This document shows positions 26,546-34,445 of a stretch of 47,554 bases of DNA, piece after piece. The notes below the pieces were generated by a model. It ran no database searches, was not told the origin of the DNA, and saw nothing but the letters and a program-made list of their open reading frames with translations. This stretch comes from Victivallales bacterium (GTDB lineage: Bacteria > Verrucomicrobiota > Lentisphaeria > Oligosphaerales > Oligosphaeraceae). Where the stretch lies: contig JAFPYX010000007.1 of the NCBI GenBank assembly GCA_017417585.1, positions 1 through 47,554 of the forward strand, written 5' to 3'. The position numbers and the translations under genes are program-made. Each line of letters starts with the position of its first letter. Position 1 is the first letter of the stretch.

Positions 26546-27418
26546 TCAGGACTGGCCGCCCTGGGTGGCCAGCAGACGCATGACCTCGGAGACCGCCGCC
26601 GCGTGGCGGGGGTCGGAGGCGTTGTAGTAGGCGTGGCTTTTGTCGCCGAGAATGGCGTCCAGACGCTCCTTCACGGAGGCGCGGGCGGGTTCGCCCGCCG
26701 CGTCGGCAAGCTTCGCCTCGCCCAGCTTCGCGCCGTAGGCGGCCAGCGCCTTGATGAAGTCCGCATTGTTGAGGAGCTGATTGCCCGCCATGACCTCGCG
26801 GAGGCCCAGCGCGGTCAGCATCCCGTCGGCAAGGCGCAGGTTCTGGCTGTACATCAGGCCCCATTCCTTGCGCAGTTCGGCCTCGGTGGTCGCCCGCGCC
26901 GACTCGGCGGACTGCTCGTTCGCCTGGGTCTGCTGGCGGTAGAGGTCCATGATCGCCGTAACCTGCGCGTCGGTGAAGCCGTTCTTCCAGAAGGTCTCCC
27001 CGATCGCCTTGGCCTGATCCGGCGTGAAGCCAGCCGCCGCTTCGCCGGAGAGCGCGGAGTATCCCGTCGCCTCCTTGGGGCGGCCGAGCGCGTCGAATAC
27101 CTTCCCCCACTCCTCGGGGGTGGCGTCCTTGCCGGGCACCGCCAGCTTGTCCGCGCCCACCATCTTCTGGGCGGACACGAACGAGGAGGCCAGCCCCTGG
27201 ATGGTCTTGATGGAGTCCAGGCTCTTCGAGTCCCGTATCTCCGCCGGGAGGTGCGTGCGCCAGCCATCGGGAAGCGCACCGTCGGGCCCGGCAAGGTACG
27301 ACAGGTTCGCCGGCGCGGGGTCGGCCGAAGGCGCCGGGTTCAGCGTCTGCGGAGCGGTCGCGGATGTCGCGGGCGGCTCGCCGCCCAGCAGGGTTCCATT
27401 GGTGTTGTCGTCAGCCAT
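26546..27418 (-). CDS. Capsid assembly scaffolding protein
   Basis: A 290-residue, acidic, helical protein (T7 gp9 is 307). The N-terminal 45 residues are P/A/T-rich and disordered. The core has the pattern seen in many podophage scaffolds: LPAEIRDSKSLDSIKTIQGLA, then SAQKMVGADKLAVPGKDATP and EEWGKVFDALGRPKEATGY. The C-terminal half is helical. It lies directly before the capsid gene. ATG 27418 has GAGGAGG three to four bases upstream, rather close, and overlaps the end of the small upstream gene by 8 bp. Confidence 0.85.
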   Translation of the reverse strand: MADDNTNGTLLGGEPPATSATAPQTLNPAPSADPAPANLSYLAGPDGALPDGWRTHLPAEIRDSKSLDSIKTIQGLASSFVSAQKMVGADKLAVPGKDATPEEWGKVFDALGRPKEATGYSALSGEAAAGFTPDQAKAIGETFWKNGFTDAQVTAIMDLYRQQTQANEQSAESARATTEAELRKEWGLMYSQNLRLADGMLTALGLREVMAGNQLLNNADFIKALAAYGAKLGEAKLADAAGEPARASVKERLDAILGDKSHAYYNASDPRHAAAVSEVMRLLATQGGQS

Positions 27419-27665
27419 TTTCCTCCTCGTTGTCGTCCTTCATCCATTGCTTCATCGCCAGCCAGACCGAACGGCGGCCCAGCAGGTAGTGCAGGTCGCG
27501 GTCGTCGCGCCCCGTCAAGAAAAGGTCCTCGCCCTCCCCGCAGAGGCGCTCCAGCTCCTCCCGCAGGGCGGCTCCGTCGTCCCCGGCGAAGGCCGAGGAG
27601 AGCGCGCGGCGCACCGCCTTCCGGCGGGACTGCGCCTGGACGATTTCCTTCGGCGTGTCGCTCAC
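27411..27665 (-). CDS. Small protein between portal and scaffold, unknown
   Basis: An 84-residue protein starting with GTG at 27665, which overlaps the portal stop by 4 bp (GTGA) and so is probably coupled to it. The sequence is charged and helical (SDTPKEIVQAQSRRKAVRRA, later RDLHYLLGRRSVWLAMKQWM) and has an acidic tail. The position suggests a head-assembly helper. No family was recognised. The GTG start and tight overlaps on both sides are the evidence that it is real. Confidence 0.72.
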   Translation of the reverse strand: MSDTPKEIVQAQSRRKAVRRALSSAFAGDDGAALREELERLCGEGEDLFLTGRDDRDLHYLLGRRSVWLAMKQWMKDDNEEENG

Positions 27666-29305
27666 GGCATCGCCTCCTGGATCCCGCCCATCATCATCCC
27701 CAGCGGGCTGCCGGGCTCGGGGGCCCTGGCCAGCTGCCCGGCCTTCCCCGCCATGTCGGAAAGCATCTGCGCCTGCGCGGCCTGCGCCTGCGCCTGCGCG
27801 CGCTCGGCACGCGCCTGGTCGCGCTCGTCCACCGGCACCAGCCAGTCGGCCTCGCAGCCGTTGGCCTCGGCCAGGTCGCGGGCGATGCGGTCGCGGTCGA
27901 AGTTGTCCAGCACCGACGGGTCGGCGGCGGCCAGCCCCTGGATCGAGGCCTCGGTCGAGACCCAGCCCTGGGCGCTCTGCCGCTTCAGCGACAGCGCGAT
28001 CTTGCTCACAAATTCCACCTTGTAGCCGGGGCTCTCCAGCAGCGCGGGCGGCGGCGGGGGAAGCAGCCCCCGGCGCAGGCACACGCCGAAGGCCCGCTGG
28101 ATCAGCGGGCCGAAGAGGTCGGTGTGCACGTTCCCCGCGATGGGCGCGAAGGGAACCATCTTGGCGTTGTTGCGGATCACCGCCTCCTGGGCGGTCATGT
28201 TCCGCAGGTCCCCCAGCGGGTCGAACACGTCCCAGAAGAAGCGCTCGCGCACCCGCTGGCGCTCGGCGTCGATGACCTGCGCGTCCAGCTGGACGGAGTT
28301 CCCGCGCGGCACCGGCTCGGGCTTTGCGCCCGACATCGCCGGGCGGTAGAAGATGATCCCGCCGGGCCCCTTGTTGAAGTTCCTTGAAGCGAGCGACCCG
28401 TCCGGCACCATCCACGGCGGGTCGGCGGCGTGCTCGCAGTTCCGCAGGAAGCACTCCCGCATCGCGTTGAGCATGCGGATCTCCGGCAGCGCGTCGATGC
28501 CGGGGCCCCGCCCGTACTGCTCGCGGTTGCTCTTGCGGAAGCGGCAGACGGCGTAGGGCATCTCCTCGTAGCCGGACTCGTCCAGCACCGTCTTCGTCTT
28601 CAAGTCTATATAGAGGGAAAGGTACGGCATGTGCGCCGCGCCGGGCTTCTCCGGCATGACCACCTCGCGCGGCATCACCGCGTGGAGCAGGCTCCGCGCC
28701 TCGTCGCACCGGTCCTGGGACTCGGCGGCGTCCCTGACCTCCGCCGGGCAGGACTCCCCGAAGCGCTGCAGGCACTGCCTGGCGGTCAGCTCGAACTCGC
28801 GGAGCACCGTGTCCAGCCGGTCGCGCTCGTCCACCGCGTAGCACACGGTTTCGACGGGGTACGACCGGAAGGCCAGCGCCGAGGCTGCCCCGCCGTCCTC
28901 GCAGTAGATCACCGCGTCCAGCCCGCAGGCCAGGTCGTTGAGGCTCTTGAGGAGCTCGCCCGCCCAGTTGCTCGAGGCCAGCTCCGCCTCCAGGCAGTCG
29001 GTCGCCAGCGCGAACCAGTCCGCCACCTCCCCCGTCTCGGAGAGGTCGCGGTCCGCGCTCTGCACCTTGAACCATCGCCGGTCGCCGGGCGCCATCCACG
29101 AGTACATCCCGCTGGCCAGGTGCTCCCGCGCGGCGATCGCCGTCGTGTCGAAGAGCGCCAGACCCGTCTCCGCCCCCTTGGGCAGCGTGTCCTCCTGGTC
29201 CGGCATGCAGTAGTGGCGCACCTGGCGCCACAGCGCCAGCCAGTAGCCGTCGCGGCGGCTCTTGAGGCGGTTGAACCGCCGGATGATCCCCTCCACGTCC
29301 GCCAT
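27662..29305 (-). CDS. Portal / head-tail connector (T7 gp8-like)
   Basis: A 547-residue protein (T7 gp8 is 536) forming the twelve-subunit DNA-entry ring. It shows the Head-tail_con family pattern: RRFNRLKSRRDGYWLALWRQV at the N terminus, then DTTAIAAREHLASGMYSWMAPG, SYPVETVCYAVDE, CRFRKSNREQYGRGPGIDALPE and GNVHTDLFGPLIQRAF. The C-terminal 50 residues are alanine/glutamine-rich coiled coil followed by GMMMGG. GGGGGG precedes ATG 29305. It starts 1 bp after the small upstream gene. Confidence 0.93.
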   Translation of the reverse strand: MADVEGIIRRFNRLKSRRDGYWLALWRQVRHYCMPDQEDTLPKGAETGLALFDTTAIAAREHLASGMYSWMAPGDRRWFKVQSADRDLSETGEVADWFALATDCLEAELASSNWAGELLKSLNDLACGLDAVIYCEDGGAASALAFRSYPVETVCYAVDERDRLDTVLREFELTARQCLQRFGESCPAEVRDAAESQDRCDEARSLLHAVMPREVVMPEKPGAAHMPYLSLYIDLKTKTVLDESGYEEMPYAVCRFRKSNREQYGRGPGIDALPEIRMLNAMRECFLRNCEHAADPPWMVPDGSLASRNFNKGPGGIIFYRPAMSGAKPEPVPRGNSVQLDAQVIDAERQRVRERFFWDVFDPLGDLRNMTAQEAVIRNNAKMVPFAPIAGNVHTDLFGPLIQRAFGVCLRRGLLPPPPPALLESPGYKVEFVSKIALSLKRQSAQGWVSTEASIQGLAAADPSVLDNFDRDRIARDLAEANGCEADWLVPVDERDQARAERAQAQAQAAQAQMLSDMAGKAGQLARAPEPGSPLGMMMGGIQEAMP

Positions 29306-29306
29306 G

Positions 29307-29504
29307 CTATCCCCCCAGCAGGGTCGCCGTGCCCGTCTCCTGCGAGGTGTCCCCCGCCAGGATGGTCTTGCGCCGCGTCATCCCGCGCCCGTGACGGCGA
29401 AGCTCGGCCAGCTCCGCCTGGCGCGACTCCTGTCCGCCCGCCTCGGTGGCGACCGGCGCCGGATCCGGGTCCTTGACCTTCACACTTTTTTGGTGGCTCC
29501 CCAT
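29307..29504 (-). CDS. Small conserved-type podophage protein, unknown
   Basis: A 65-residue basic protein (MGSHQKSVKVKDPDPAPV, then RHGRGMTRRKTILAGD and a C-terminal LLGG). Short proteins ending in a ...STIL/TIL...LLG pattern occur just before the portal in many podophages; their role is not established. ATG 29504 is chosen because GGGGAGG stands five bases before it, although the frame is open further upstream. Confidence 0.65.
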   Translation of the reverse strand: MGSHQKSVKVKDPDPAPVATEAGGQESRQAELAELRRHGRGMTRRKTILAGDTSQETGTATLLGG

Positions 29505-29622
29505 GACGACCTCCCCTTTTGGTCCAAGTAAAAAACTGTCATCCGCAATGACGATACGAGTGTTTAACCGCTTTGCAAGCCGCCCGCTGAAAAAAAAAAG
29601 CAAAAAAAACTTAACAGGGCGC
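29505..29622 (-). other. Spacer with long A/T homopolymer tracts
   Basis: A 118-bp gap between the GNAT gene and the small pre-portal gene. It contains runs of 10 and 8 consecutive A on the + strand (29590-29608), so T runs in the operon sense, without a convincing GC stem before them. A weak internal promoter or a leaky terminator is possible. No gene is seen. Confidence 0.4.
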
Positions 29623-30075
29623 TCACGCGGGGAGGAAGCTCCCCTCCACCGGCAGCAGGGACGCGCCGTCGCGCCAGCGGGCCATCAGCAGGAACACCCG
29701 TCCCGGCTCCACCCCGTCGTCGTAGAGCGCCAGTGCCCGGAAACCCAGGCGGGAGAGCAGCCGCGCCATGCGCGGGTTGTCCTCCGGCACCGTGCACAGC
29801 AGCATCGGGTGGTCGGAGAGCAGCTTGCGCAGGACCAGCCGGGCGGCCGCCGCCACTGTCTGTGGGCGCACGGGACGGCGGGCATTCTCGCGCCGCACGT
29901 GGACGAACGCCCCCATCGAGTCCAGCTGGCACCAGTACACCAGCGCGAACGTGCTCTGCCCCGATGCCTCCCGCAGCCGCCAGACGTTCCAGCGGTGAGC
30001 CGTCCACCACTTCAGGTCCTTCCTTTCGGCTTTGTAAAGATAGCTCGCGTCAGGCAGCCTCTCGAAAATCACCAT
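29623..30075 (-). CDS. GNAT-family acetyltransferase-like phage protein
   Basis: A 150-residue protein. The order of elements fits the GCN5-related N-acetyltransferase fold: an N-terminal strand-helix part (MVIFERLPDASYLYKAERKD), central strands (TFALVYWCQLDSMGAFVHVR), a helix after RRPVRPQTVAAAARLVLRKL, and the typical C-terminal NPRMARLLSRLGFRALALYD. Such proteins are frequent in the T7 gp13 neighbourhood and next to podophage terminases; the substrate is unknown. ATG 30075 overlaps the terminase stop by 7 bp and has GGGAGG upstream. Confidence 0.72.
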   Translation of the reverse strand: MVIFERLPDASYLYKAERKDLKWWTAHRWNVWRLREASGQSTFALVYWCQLDSMGAFVHVRRENARRPVRPQTVAAAARLVLRKLLSDHPMLLCTVPEDNPRMARLLSRLGFRALALYDDGVEPGRVFLLMARWRDGASLLPVEGSFLPA

Positions 30076-31619
30076 AGCACCTCCCGCAGCCCGCCCGTAA
30101 TGTTGAGTTCCTCCGGTGCGTAGGACGGCGCCGCGCCGGTGAGCCCGGCCCCGTCCACCAGCCCGCACTTCCACGCCACCGCCAGCGTCCGGAAGGCGTC
30201 CGCCCCGTGGCTGGCCCAGTCGTGGCACGGGCGGTCGCGGTAGCACCCCCGCCGGTCGTCCCACTCCCGCCGGTACGCCTGTAGGCACTTGACGCCCTCC
30301 TCGCACCGCGCGGCGTCGAACCAGCAGCGCGGCAGCAGGTCGCGGACCGCCTCGATCCCGCCGGGCACGTCCTGGTTGGTCATCACCCGCTCGAACTCCA
30401 GCCCCAGCCGCCGCGCGGCCTCCTGCCGGCTGGTCCCCGTCGAGAGCTCCCGCACCGCGATGTCGTGCGGCGCGAAGTGCCTGGCGTAGCGGTACCCCTT
30501 GTCCCGCAGCACCCCCACGTAGTGCGGAAGCCCCTCGCCGGACGCCGCGTAGTAGTCGATGACGCGGCACTCGCTGCCGACGAACTGCGCGAACCACACG
30601 GCCATGTCGTCGGACACGCCCAGGTCCCACGCCGTGTACACCGGAAGCGCCTCCTCGTACGGAACCGTCGAAAGCCGCCGCTCCTTCAGCACCGCCTCGA
30701 ACTGCCGCCCGTAGTACGACCCGTCCCGCGCGGTCTGGAACGCCTCCTCCGCGAAGGACGGGAACTCCGACCACATCGACTCCCGCAGCTGCGCCTCCGT
30801 CGCCGCATACCACGACCGCTGCGCCGCGTCCAACCGGATGCCGCGCTCCGCCTCCAGCGCATCGAAGTACCGCTCCAGCCGCTCCACGACGGGCGCGCCG
30901 CCCTCCATCCGGCACTTGGGGTCCCGCCACCAGGGGAAGAAATGCAGCCGGAACTCCCGCTCCGCCAGCTCGCCGGGCACGCTCGCCCTCGCCTGCGCCG
31001 CCTTCACCAGCTCGTAGAAGTCGCCCGCCGCGCCCATCGCCGTGGACTCCACGAAGATGTGCCCGCCCTCGTGCACCGTCGGGAACGACCCCGTCAGGAT
31101 CTCCCGCGCCTTCTGCGGCTCACGGGCCGACACCGGGCCGTATTCGGAGACGTGGAGGAAGTTGCACGTCATCGAGCGCGCCGAAACCGTCACCGAAATC
31201 CGGCTGCCGTTCGACAGCTCCAGCCCCTGCTTCGAGCACGACGAGAGCCCCACCGCCGACTTGATCTCCGGCGGGAGCCGGTCGTAGGGGAAGCGGATCT
31301 TCTTGTCGAAGATCTCGGACGCCTTGTCCTTGCTCTCCGCGATCACCGCCATCACGGTGTTGGGGACGAAGAGGCATCTGTCCAGCCCCAGCAGGTCGAT
31401 GAAGGTGGTGAAGCCCAGCTGGCGGGCCTTCAGCACGATGTTCCGGTACCACATGTTGGAGAGCAGCTCCCGCTGCGCGTCGCGCATCGCGAACGGCACC
31501 TCGCGCCCCTGCTCGTCAACGATGCGGTACAGGTGGTTCATCCGCCAGGCCAGGTCCCCGAACACCGCCGCGCGGGACTCCGGCCCCTTCGCCTTCGCCC
31601 TCGCCCGCCGCTCAGCCAT
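30069..31619 (-). CDS. terL: Terminase large subunit
   Basis: A 516-residue packaging motor. The ATPase Walker A variant is K64-A-R-Q-L-G-F-T-T72; Walker B-like HVSEYGP and the coupling motif VESTAMG follow. The nuclease half carries the three acidic clusters: AWDLGVSDDM, FAPHDIAVRE and CHDWASHGADAFR. Length and order are standard. It overlaps the small subunit by 8 bp and the GNAT gene by 7 bp. Whether packaging is headful (pac) or uses cohesive or repeated ends cannot be decided from this sequence. Confidence 0.95.
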   Translation of the reverse strand: MAERRARAKAKGPESRAAVFGDLAWRMNHLYRIVDEQGREVPFAMRDAQRELLSNMWYRNIVLKARQLGFTTFIDLLGLDRCLFVPNTVMAVIAESKDKASEIFDKKIRFPYDRLPPEIKSAVGLSSCSKQGLELSNGSRISVTVSARSMTCNFLHVSEYGPVSAREPQKAREILTGSFPTVHEGGHIFVESTAMGAAGDFYELVKAAQARASVPGELAEREFRLHFFPWWRDPKCRMEGGAPVVERLERYFDALEAERGIRLDAAQRSWYAATEAQLRESMWSEFPSFAEEAFQTARDGSYYGRQFEAVLKERRLSTVPYEEALPVYTAWDLGVSDDMAVWFAQFVGSECRVIDYYAASGEGLPHYVGVLRDKGYRYARHFAPHDIAVRELSTGTSRQEAARRLGLEFERVMTNQDVPGGIEAVRDLLPRCWFDAARCEEGVKCLQAYRREWDDRRGCYRDRPCHDWASHGADAFRTLAVAWKCGLVDGAGLTGAAPSYAPEELNITGGLREVLW

Positions 31620-32055
31620 CGTCCCCGCGCCCTCCCGTCCACGAGGCCTCCGCCGCCGAGAGCCACGCCTTGAGCTCGCCGTCCTTCGCGCTCAGCCCCA
31701 CCTGCACCTCCGGCCGCCGCCCGTACTTGTCGGGCAGGCGCCGCTCGAGATAAAACTCGATCGCCCGCTGGTCCCCCGCGCGGACGTTGGCGACCAGCTG
31801 GATCTCCGCCAGCTCGTCCACCTCGGTCTTCGCCTCGTCGAACGCCTTCGCCAGGTCGGGAAACCGCGCAAGGTACCTGTCCAGCGTCCCCGAGTCCATC
31901 CCCAGCGCCCTATACACCCGGCTCTTGAAGCCGTCGCACACCTTGATCGCCTCGAGGATCGCGGTCTTCGGGTACTTCGTCCACGGCTTCCCGCCGTGCC
32001 GGCGGCCCGTGTTGGCCTTCAATGTCTTCGCCTCAGCCTTCCTTGCATTCGCCAT
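31612..32055 (-). CDS. Terminase small subunit-like DNA-binding protein
   Basis: A 147-residue protein directly upstream of terL. A basic N terminus (RKAEAKTLKANTGRRHGGKP) is followed by a helix-turn-helix-like region (YPKTAILEAIKVCDGFKSRV, then ALGMDSGTLDRYLARFPDLA) and a charged helical part. This fits the DNA-recognition subunit of terminase. ATG 32055 has AGGAGG nine bases upstream; ATGs at 32064 and 32100 have none. It overlaps the DUF3310 gene by 23 bp. Confidence 0.75.
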   Translation of the reverse strand: MANARKAEAKTLKANTGRRHGGKPWTKYPKTAILEAIKVCDGFKSRVYRALGMDSGTLDRYLARFPDLAKAFDEAKTEVDELAEIQLVANVRAGDQRAIEFYLERRLPDKYGRRPEVQVGLSAKDGELKAWLSAAEASWTGGRGDDG

Positions 32056-32497
32056 CGGGAGCATCCTCCTTCGCCTCGCGGTCGGCGAACCACGCGCCAA
32101 GCCGTTCCAGCGCGGTCAGCGCCAGGTCGCACCGCCCGCGCACCATCGCCCGCATCACCGCCAGCCGCAGCCGCCACGGCTGCCCCGCCATGACCTCGTC
32201 CACCTGGTCCAGCCGCGCCAGCGCGGCGACACGACAGGGGAACGTCTCCTCCTGACTGCGGTGCCGGATGTAGTCCCGCAGATACCACCGCGCCTTGCCC
32301 AGGTCCTCGCGCCACGGCCCCTTCATCCCCATGCGCCACACGTACTTCACCGCGCTGCCCAGGTCGAAGGGCAGCAGCCGCGCGATGTCGATGCACTCCA
32401 TCGGCCGCGTCTGAAGCCCTTCCCGGTAGTACGGCGGGTTCAGCGCGTCGCGGATCCCGCCATCGTTCCTCGAACTCGTCTCCATTCCTGTCTCCAT
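32033..32497 (-). CDS. DUF3310-type phage protein
   Basis: A 154-residue protein with the DUF3310 pattern NPPYY, ECIDIARLLPFDLGSAVKYV and EDLGKARWYLRDYI (about residues 20-80), a family widespread in phages and often labelled nucleotide-kinase-related although its activity is unproven. The C-terminal half is helical and specific to this phage. ATG 32497 has AGGAGAG four bases upstream, so it is favoured over ATG 32569. It lies between replication and packaging genes. Confidence 0.75.
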   Translation of the reverse strand: METGMETSSRNDGGIRDALNPPYYREGLQTRPMECIDIARLLPFDLGSAVKYVWRMGMKGPWREDLGKARWYLRDYIRHRSQEETFPCRVAALARLDQVDEVMAGQPWRLRLAVMRAMVRGRCDLALTALERLGAWFADREAKEDAPDGECKEG

Positions 32498-32519
32498 TGC
32501 ACTCTCCTGTTGATGTCCA

Positions 32520-32810
32520 TCACGACTCACTCCGCGGCGGGGACTCCCTCCCCGCACGGTGCGCGGCACGCGCCAGCGCCTCCTCCGGCGTCGGACAGCC
32601 GCCCGGCAGACCCATCGCCTGCCAGCCGTGCTGCCAGGTGTGGTAGACCGTCAGCGACCCCTGGTGCCAGTCGCCCCAGGGGTCCTGCCGCCACCCGTGC
32701 GAGCGCAGCCACGCCTCGCCAGACTCCAGCCGCTCGCGCCTGGCATAGTCCGTCAGCCCGCGGCGCCCGTATGGTGCCTTCGTCTTCCTGCCGTCATCCC
32801 TCGGCGCCAT
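32520..32810 (-). CDS. Small phage protein, unknown
   Basis: A 96-residue, tryptophan- and arginine-rich protein (WLRSHGWRQDPWGDWHQGSL, then HTWQHGWQAMGLPGG). No family recognised. GAGGAGG stands nine bases before ATG 32810, and the gene sits in sequence between the nuclease and DUF3310 genes with short gaps. The repeated W-G-W and H-x-W patterns suggest a small folded domain rather than a chance frame. Confidence 0.6.
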   Translation of the reverse strand: MAPRDDGRKTKAPYGRRGLTDYARRERLESGEAWLRSHGWRQDPWGDWHQGSLTVYHTWQHGWQAMGLPGGCPTPEEALARAAHRAGRESPPRSES

Positions 32811-32834
32811 CCTCCGTCACCTCCTCATTCCTCA

Positions 32835-33344
32835 TTACCTCATCCGCTCCTCCGACCAGTAGATCCTCCTCCACCGGCTCCCGTCCCGCTCGAAGCGCAC
32901 GAACACCAGCGGCGCCCCGTCCCACTCCAGCGCGGCCCGCTTGTATCGGTCATAGCCTTGTTCCCAGCCGGGCCCCCGATATCCACCTTTCACCTCGACC
33001 ACCAGCACCGAGGCGCAGCCGGGACTCCACGCCACCAGGTCGGGGCGGTACTCCCCGCCGCCCGAGAGCGGTAGCCTCAGCGCCTGCCCGACCACCGTCA
33101 TCCCCTGCGCCGCCAGCAGCGCCGCCACCCGCTTCTCCGAGACGTTCAGTTTCGCCACACTCCGCACCGTCGGGCCGGGGATGCGCACACCCCGCTCCTC
33201 GGACGCCGCCACCACGTCCTCCGCCAGCACCGAATCGCCGAACAGCCCGGGGTTCAGACGCCGGAAGTCCGCCGAGCCGGACGCCGCCAGACCGTCGCGC
33301 ACGCACGCCCGTGAATTCCGTTTCTTCAGCATTTTACCTGCCAT
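32835..33344 (-). CDS. PD-(D/E)XK nuclease-like phage protein
   Basis: A 169-residue protein. The catalytic pattern of the PD-(D/E)XK superfamily is present: E70 in LNVSEKRVAALL, D102 in EYRPDLVAW, and E117-V-K119 in VVEVKGGYRG, followed by a YDRYKRAALEW helix. The layout resembles DUF1064-type phage resolvases and endonucleases. It may resolve branched DNA during replication or before packaging. GGAGG stands six bases before ATG 33344; the start overlaps the previous gene by 11 bp. Confidence 0.72.
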   Translation of the reverse strand: MAGKMLKKRNSRACVRDGLAASGSADFRRLNPGLFGDSVLAEDVVAASEERGVRIPGPTVRSVAKLNVSEKRVAALLAAQGMTVVGQALRLPLSGGGEYRPDLVAWSPGCASVLVVEVKGGYRGPGWEQGYDRYKRAALEWDGAPLVFVRFERDGSRWRRIYWSEERMR

Positions 33345-33561
33345 CGGACACCTCCCCGGATGCGCCCGACGCCCCGAAGAGCGAAGGCTGCGACTCCTCC
33401 TCCTTCATCCGCGCCAGCTCGCGGTCCACCTCGCGCTCCAGACGCCTGCTCTCGGCCAGGAACTTCGGCTGCTTGCTCGCGAACCACTGCCGCTGCGCCC
33501 ATCGCATTTGAAAAACCAGCTGCTCAAAATACGTCATCCGTTTTTTTTCGTTGTCTTCCAT
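33334..33561 (-). CDS. Small charged helical protein, unknown
   Basis: A 75-residue protein (MEDNEKKRMTYFEQLVFQMR, QWFASKQPKFLAESRRLERE, acidic C terminus) that is probably all helix. ATG 33561 directly follows the 10-bp repeat array; ATG 33537 is an alternative start. The frame stays open upstream through the repeats, but without a ribosome site. It lies between the helicase loader and nuclease genes. Confidence 0.55.
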   Translation of the reverse strand: MEDNEKKRMTYFEQLVFQMRWAQRQWFASKQPKFLAESRRLEREVDRELARMKEEESQPSLFGASGASGEVSDGR

Positions 33562-33606
33562 TGTTTTCCCGTTGTTTCCCGTTGTTTCCCGTTGTTTCCC
33601 GTTGTC
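33561..33606 (-). repeat. 10-bp tandem repeats (GGGAAACAAC in operon sense)
   Basis: Three exact copies of a 10-mer occupy 33571-33600, flanked by partial copies at 33561-33570 and 33601-33606. The period matches one DNA helical turn. The array sits immediately before the start codon of the 75-residue gene. Confidence 0.85.
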
Positions 33607-33673
33607 GAAAAGATGCCGCGCACGCCCGCAAGGTTTTATTCGGGCAGACGCCCCGGACGCCGCGGCCAAATCC

Positions 33674-34363
33674 TCATCTCCCGCCGTTCAGCCGCCGGTC
33701 TGGGCCGCCCAGCACAAGCCATCCGCACGCACCCGCCAGGCGGCTGGCAACGTCCGCCCCGTACCGATCCGCCAGAGCCTCCGGCGTGAGCCGCGTGGCC
33801 ACGTAGGTCCGTGCCTCCGGCCAACGCGACAGCCGCTCCAGCAGGATCTCCCGCAGCGGCCGCCGCACCACACCGAAGACGCTGACGCGCTCCGGCTCCT
33901 CGCCCAGATGGTCGATCACCAGGTCGCTCCCCCGGCTCCGCCGCCCCGTGGGGCGCGCAGGCAGGTTCGCCACCCGCCAGAAGCTCGACCCGCGCTCCGC
34001 CAGCCCCTCGTACAACTCCCGCGCCGTCGCGTACGCCACGCCGGACCACTTCGCCGCCAGACGCGCCCGGACCGTCTTGCCCGTCCCGACCGGACCGCAG
34101 AGCACCCAGCCCCGCCCACCGGGCAGCGAGTTCTCCCGCATCCCCGCCATCACGCCAGGCCAGCACACGGGCAGGACCTCCAGCCCCGCCGACTCCATCC
34201 GCTCCAGCGCCTTCCCGCGCGGAGTCACGGCGGGAGGGGAAAACAGCGCCTCGCCTTCCGGGACCGAACCGCCCGCCTCGCGGGCCTCGGCCACCGCCGC
34301 CATCACCGCCGCCCACGCCCGGTCCATCCCGGGCTCCGTCACCGTCGCCAGTACATCAGCCAT
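33674..34363 (-). CDS. DnaC/IstB-like helicase loader ATPase
   Basis: A 229-residue AAA+ protein. Walker A is GPVGTGKT (90-97, K96); the Walker B-like strand DLVIDHLGEEP has D151; the C-terminal LADRYGADVASRLAG resembles the sensor-2 region of DnaC. It would load the host replicative helicase at the phage origin after melting by the initiator gene just upstream. No phage helicase gene is present, so a host DnaB partner is inferred. ATG 34363 is favoured because the DnaC-like length starts there. A spacer of 82 bp separates it from the initiator. Confidence 0.8.
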   Translation of the reverse strand: MADVLATVTEPGMDRAWAAVMAAVAEAREAGGSVPEGEALFSPPAVTPRGKALERMESAGLEVLPVCWPGVMAGMRENSLPGGRGWVLCGPVGTGKTVRARLAAKWSGVAYATARELYEGLAERGSSFWRVANLPARPTGRRSRGSDLVIDHLGEEPERVSVFGVVRRPLREILLERLSRWPEARTYVATRLTPEALADRYGADVASRLAGACGWLVLGGPDRRLNGGR

Positions 34364-34445
34364 CCGTATCAATCTCCGATTCCGCCTTCCGCGACCGTCC
34401 CTGCGCCGCCAGATCCTCGCTATTCCCGCTATCCTCACGCCCATC

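Noticed and set aside
33561..33606. CRISPR-like array
   Set aside because: The units are 10 bp, contiguous and without spacers, and no cas gene is present.
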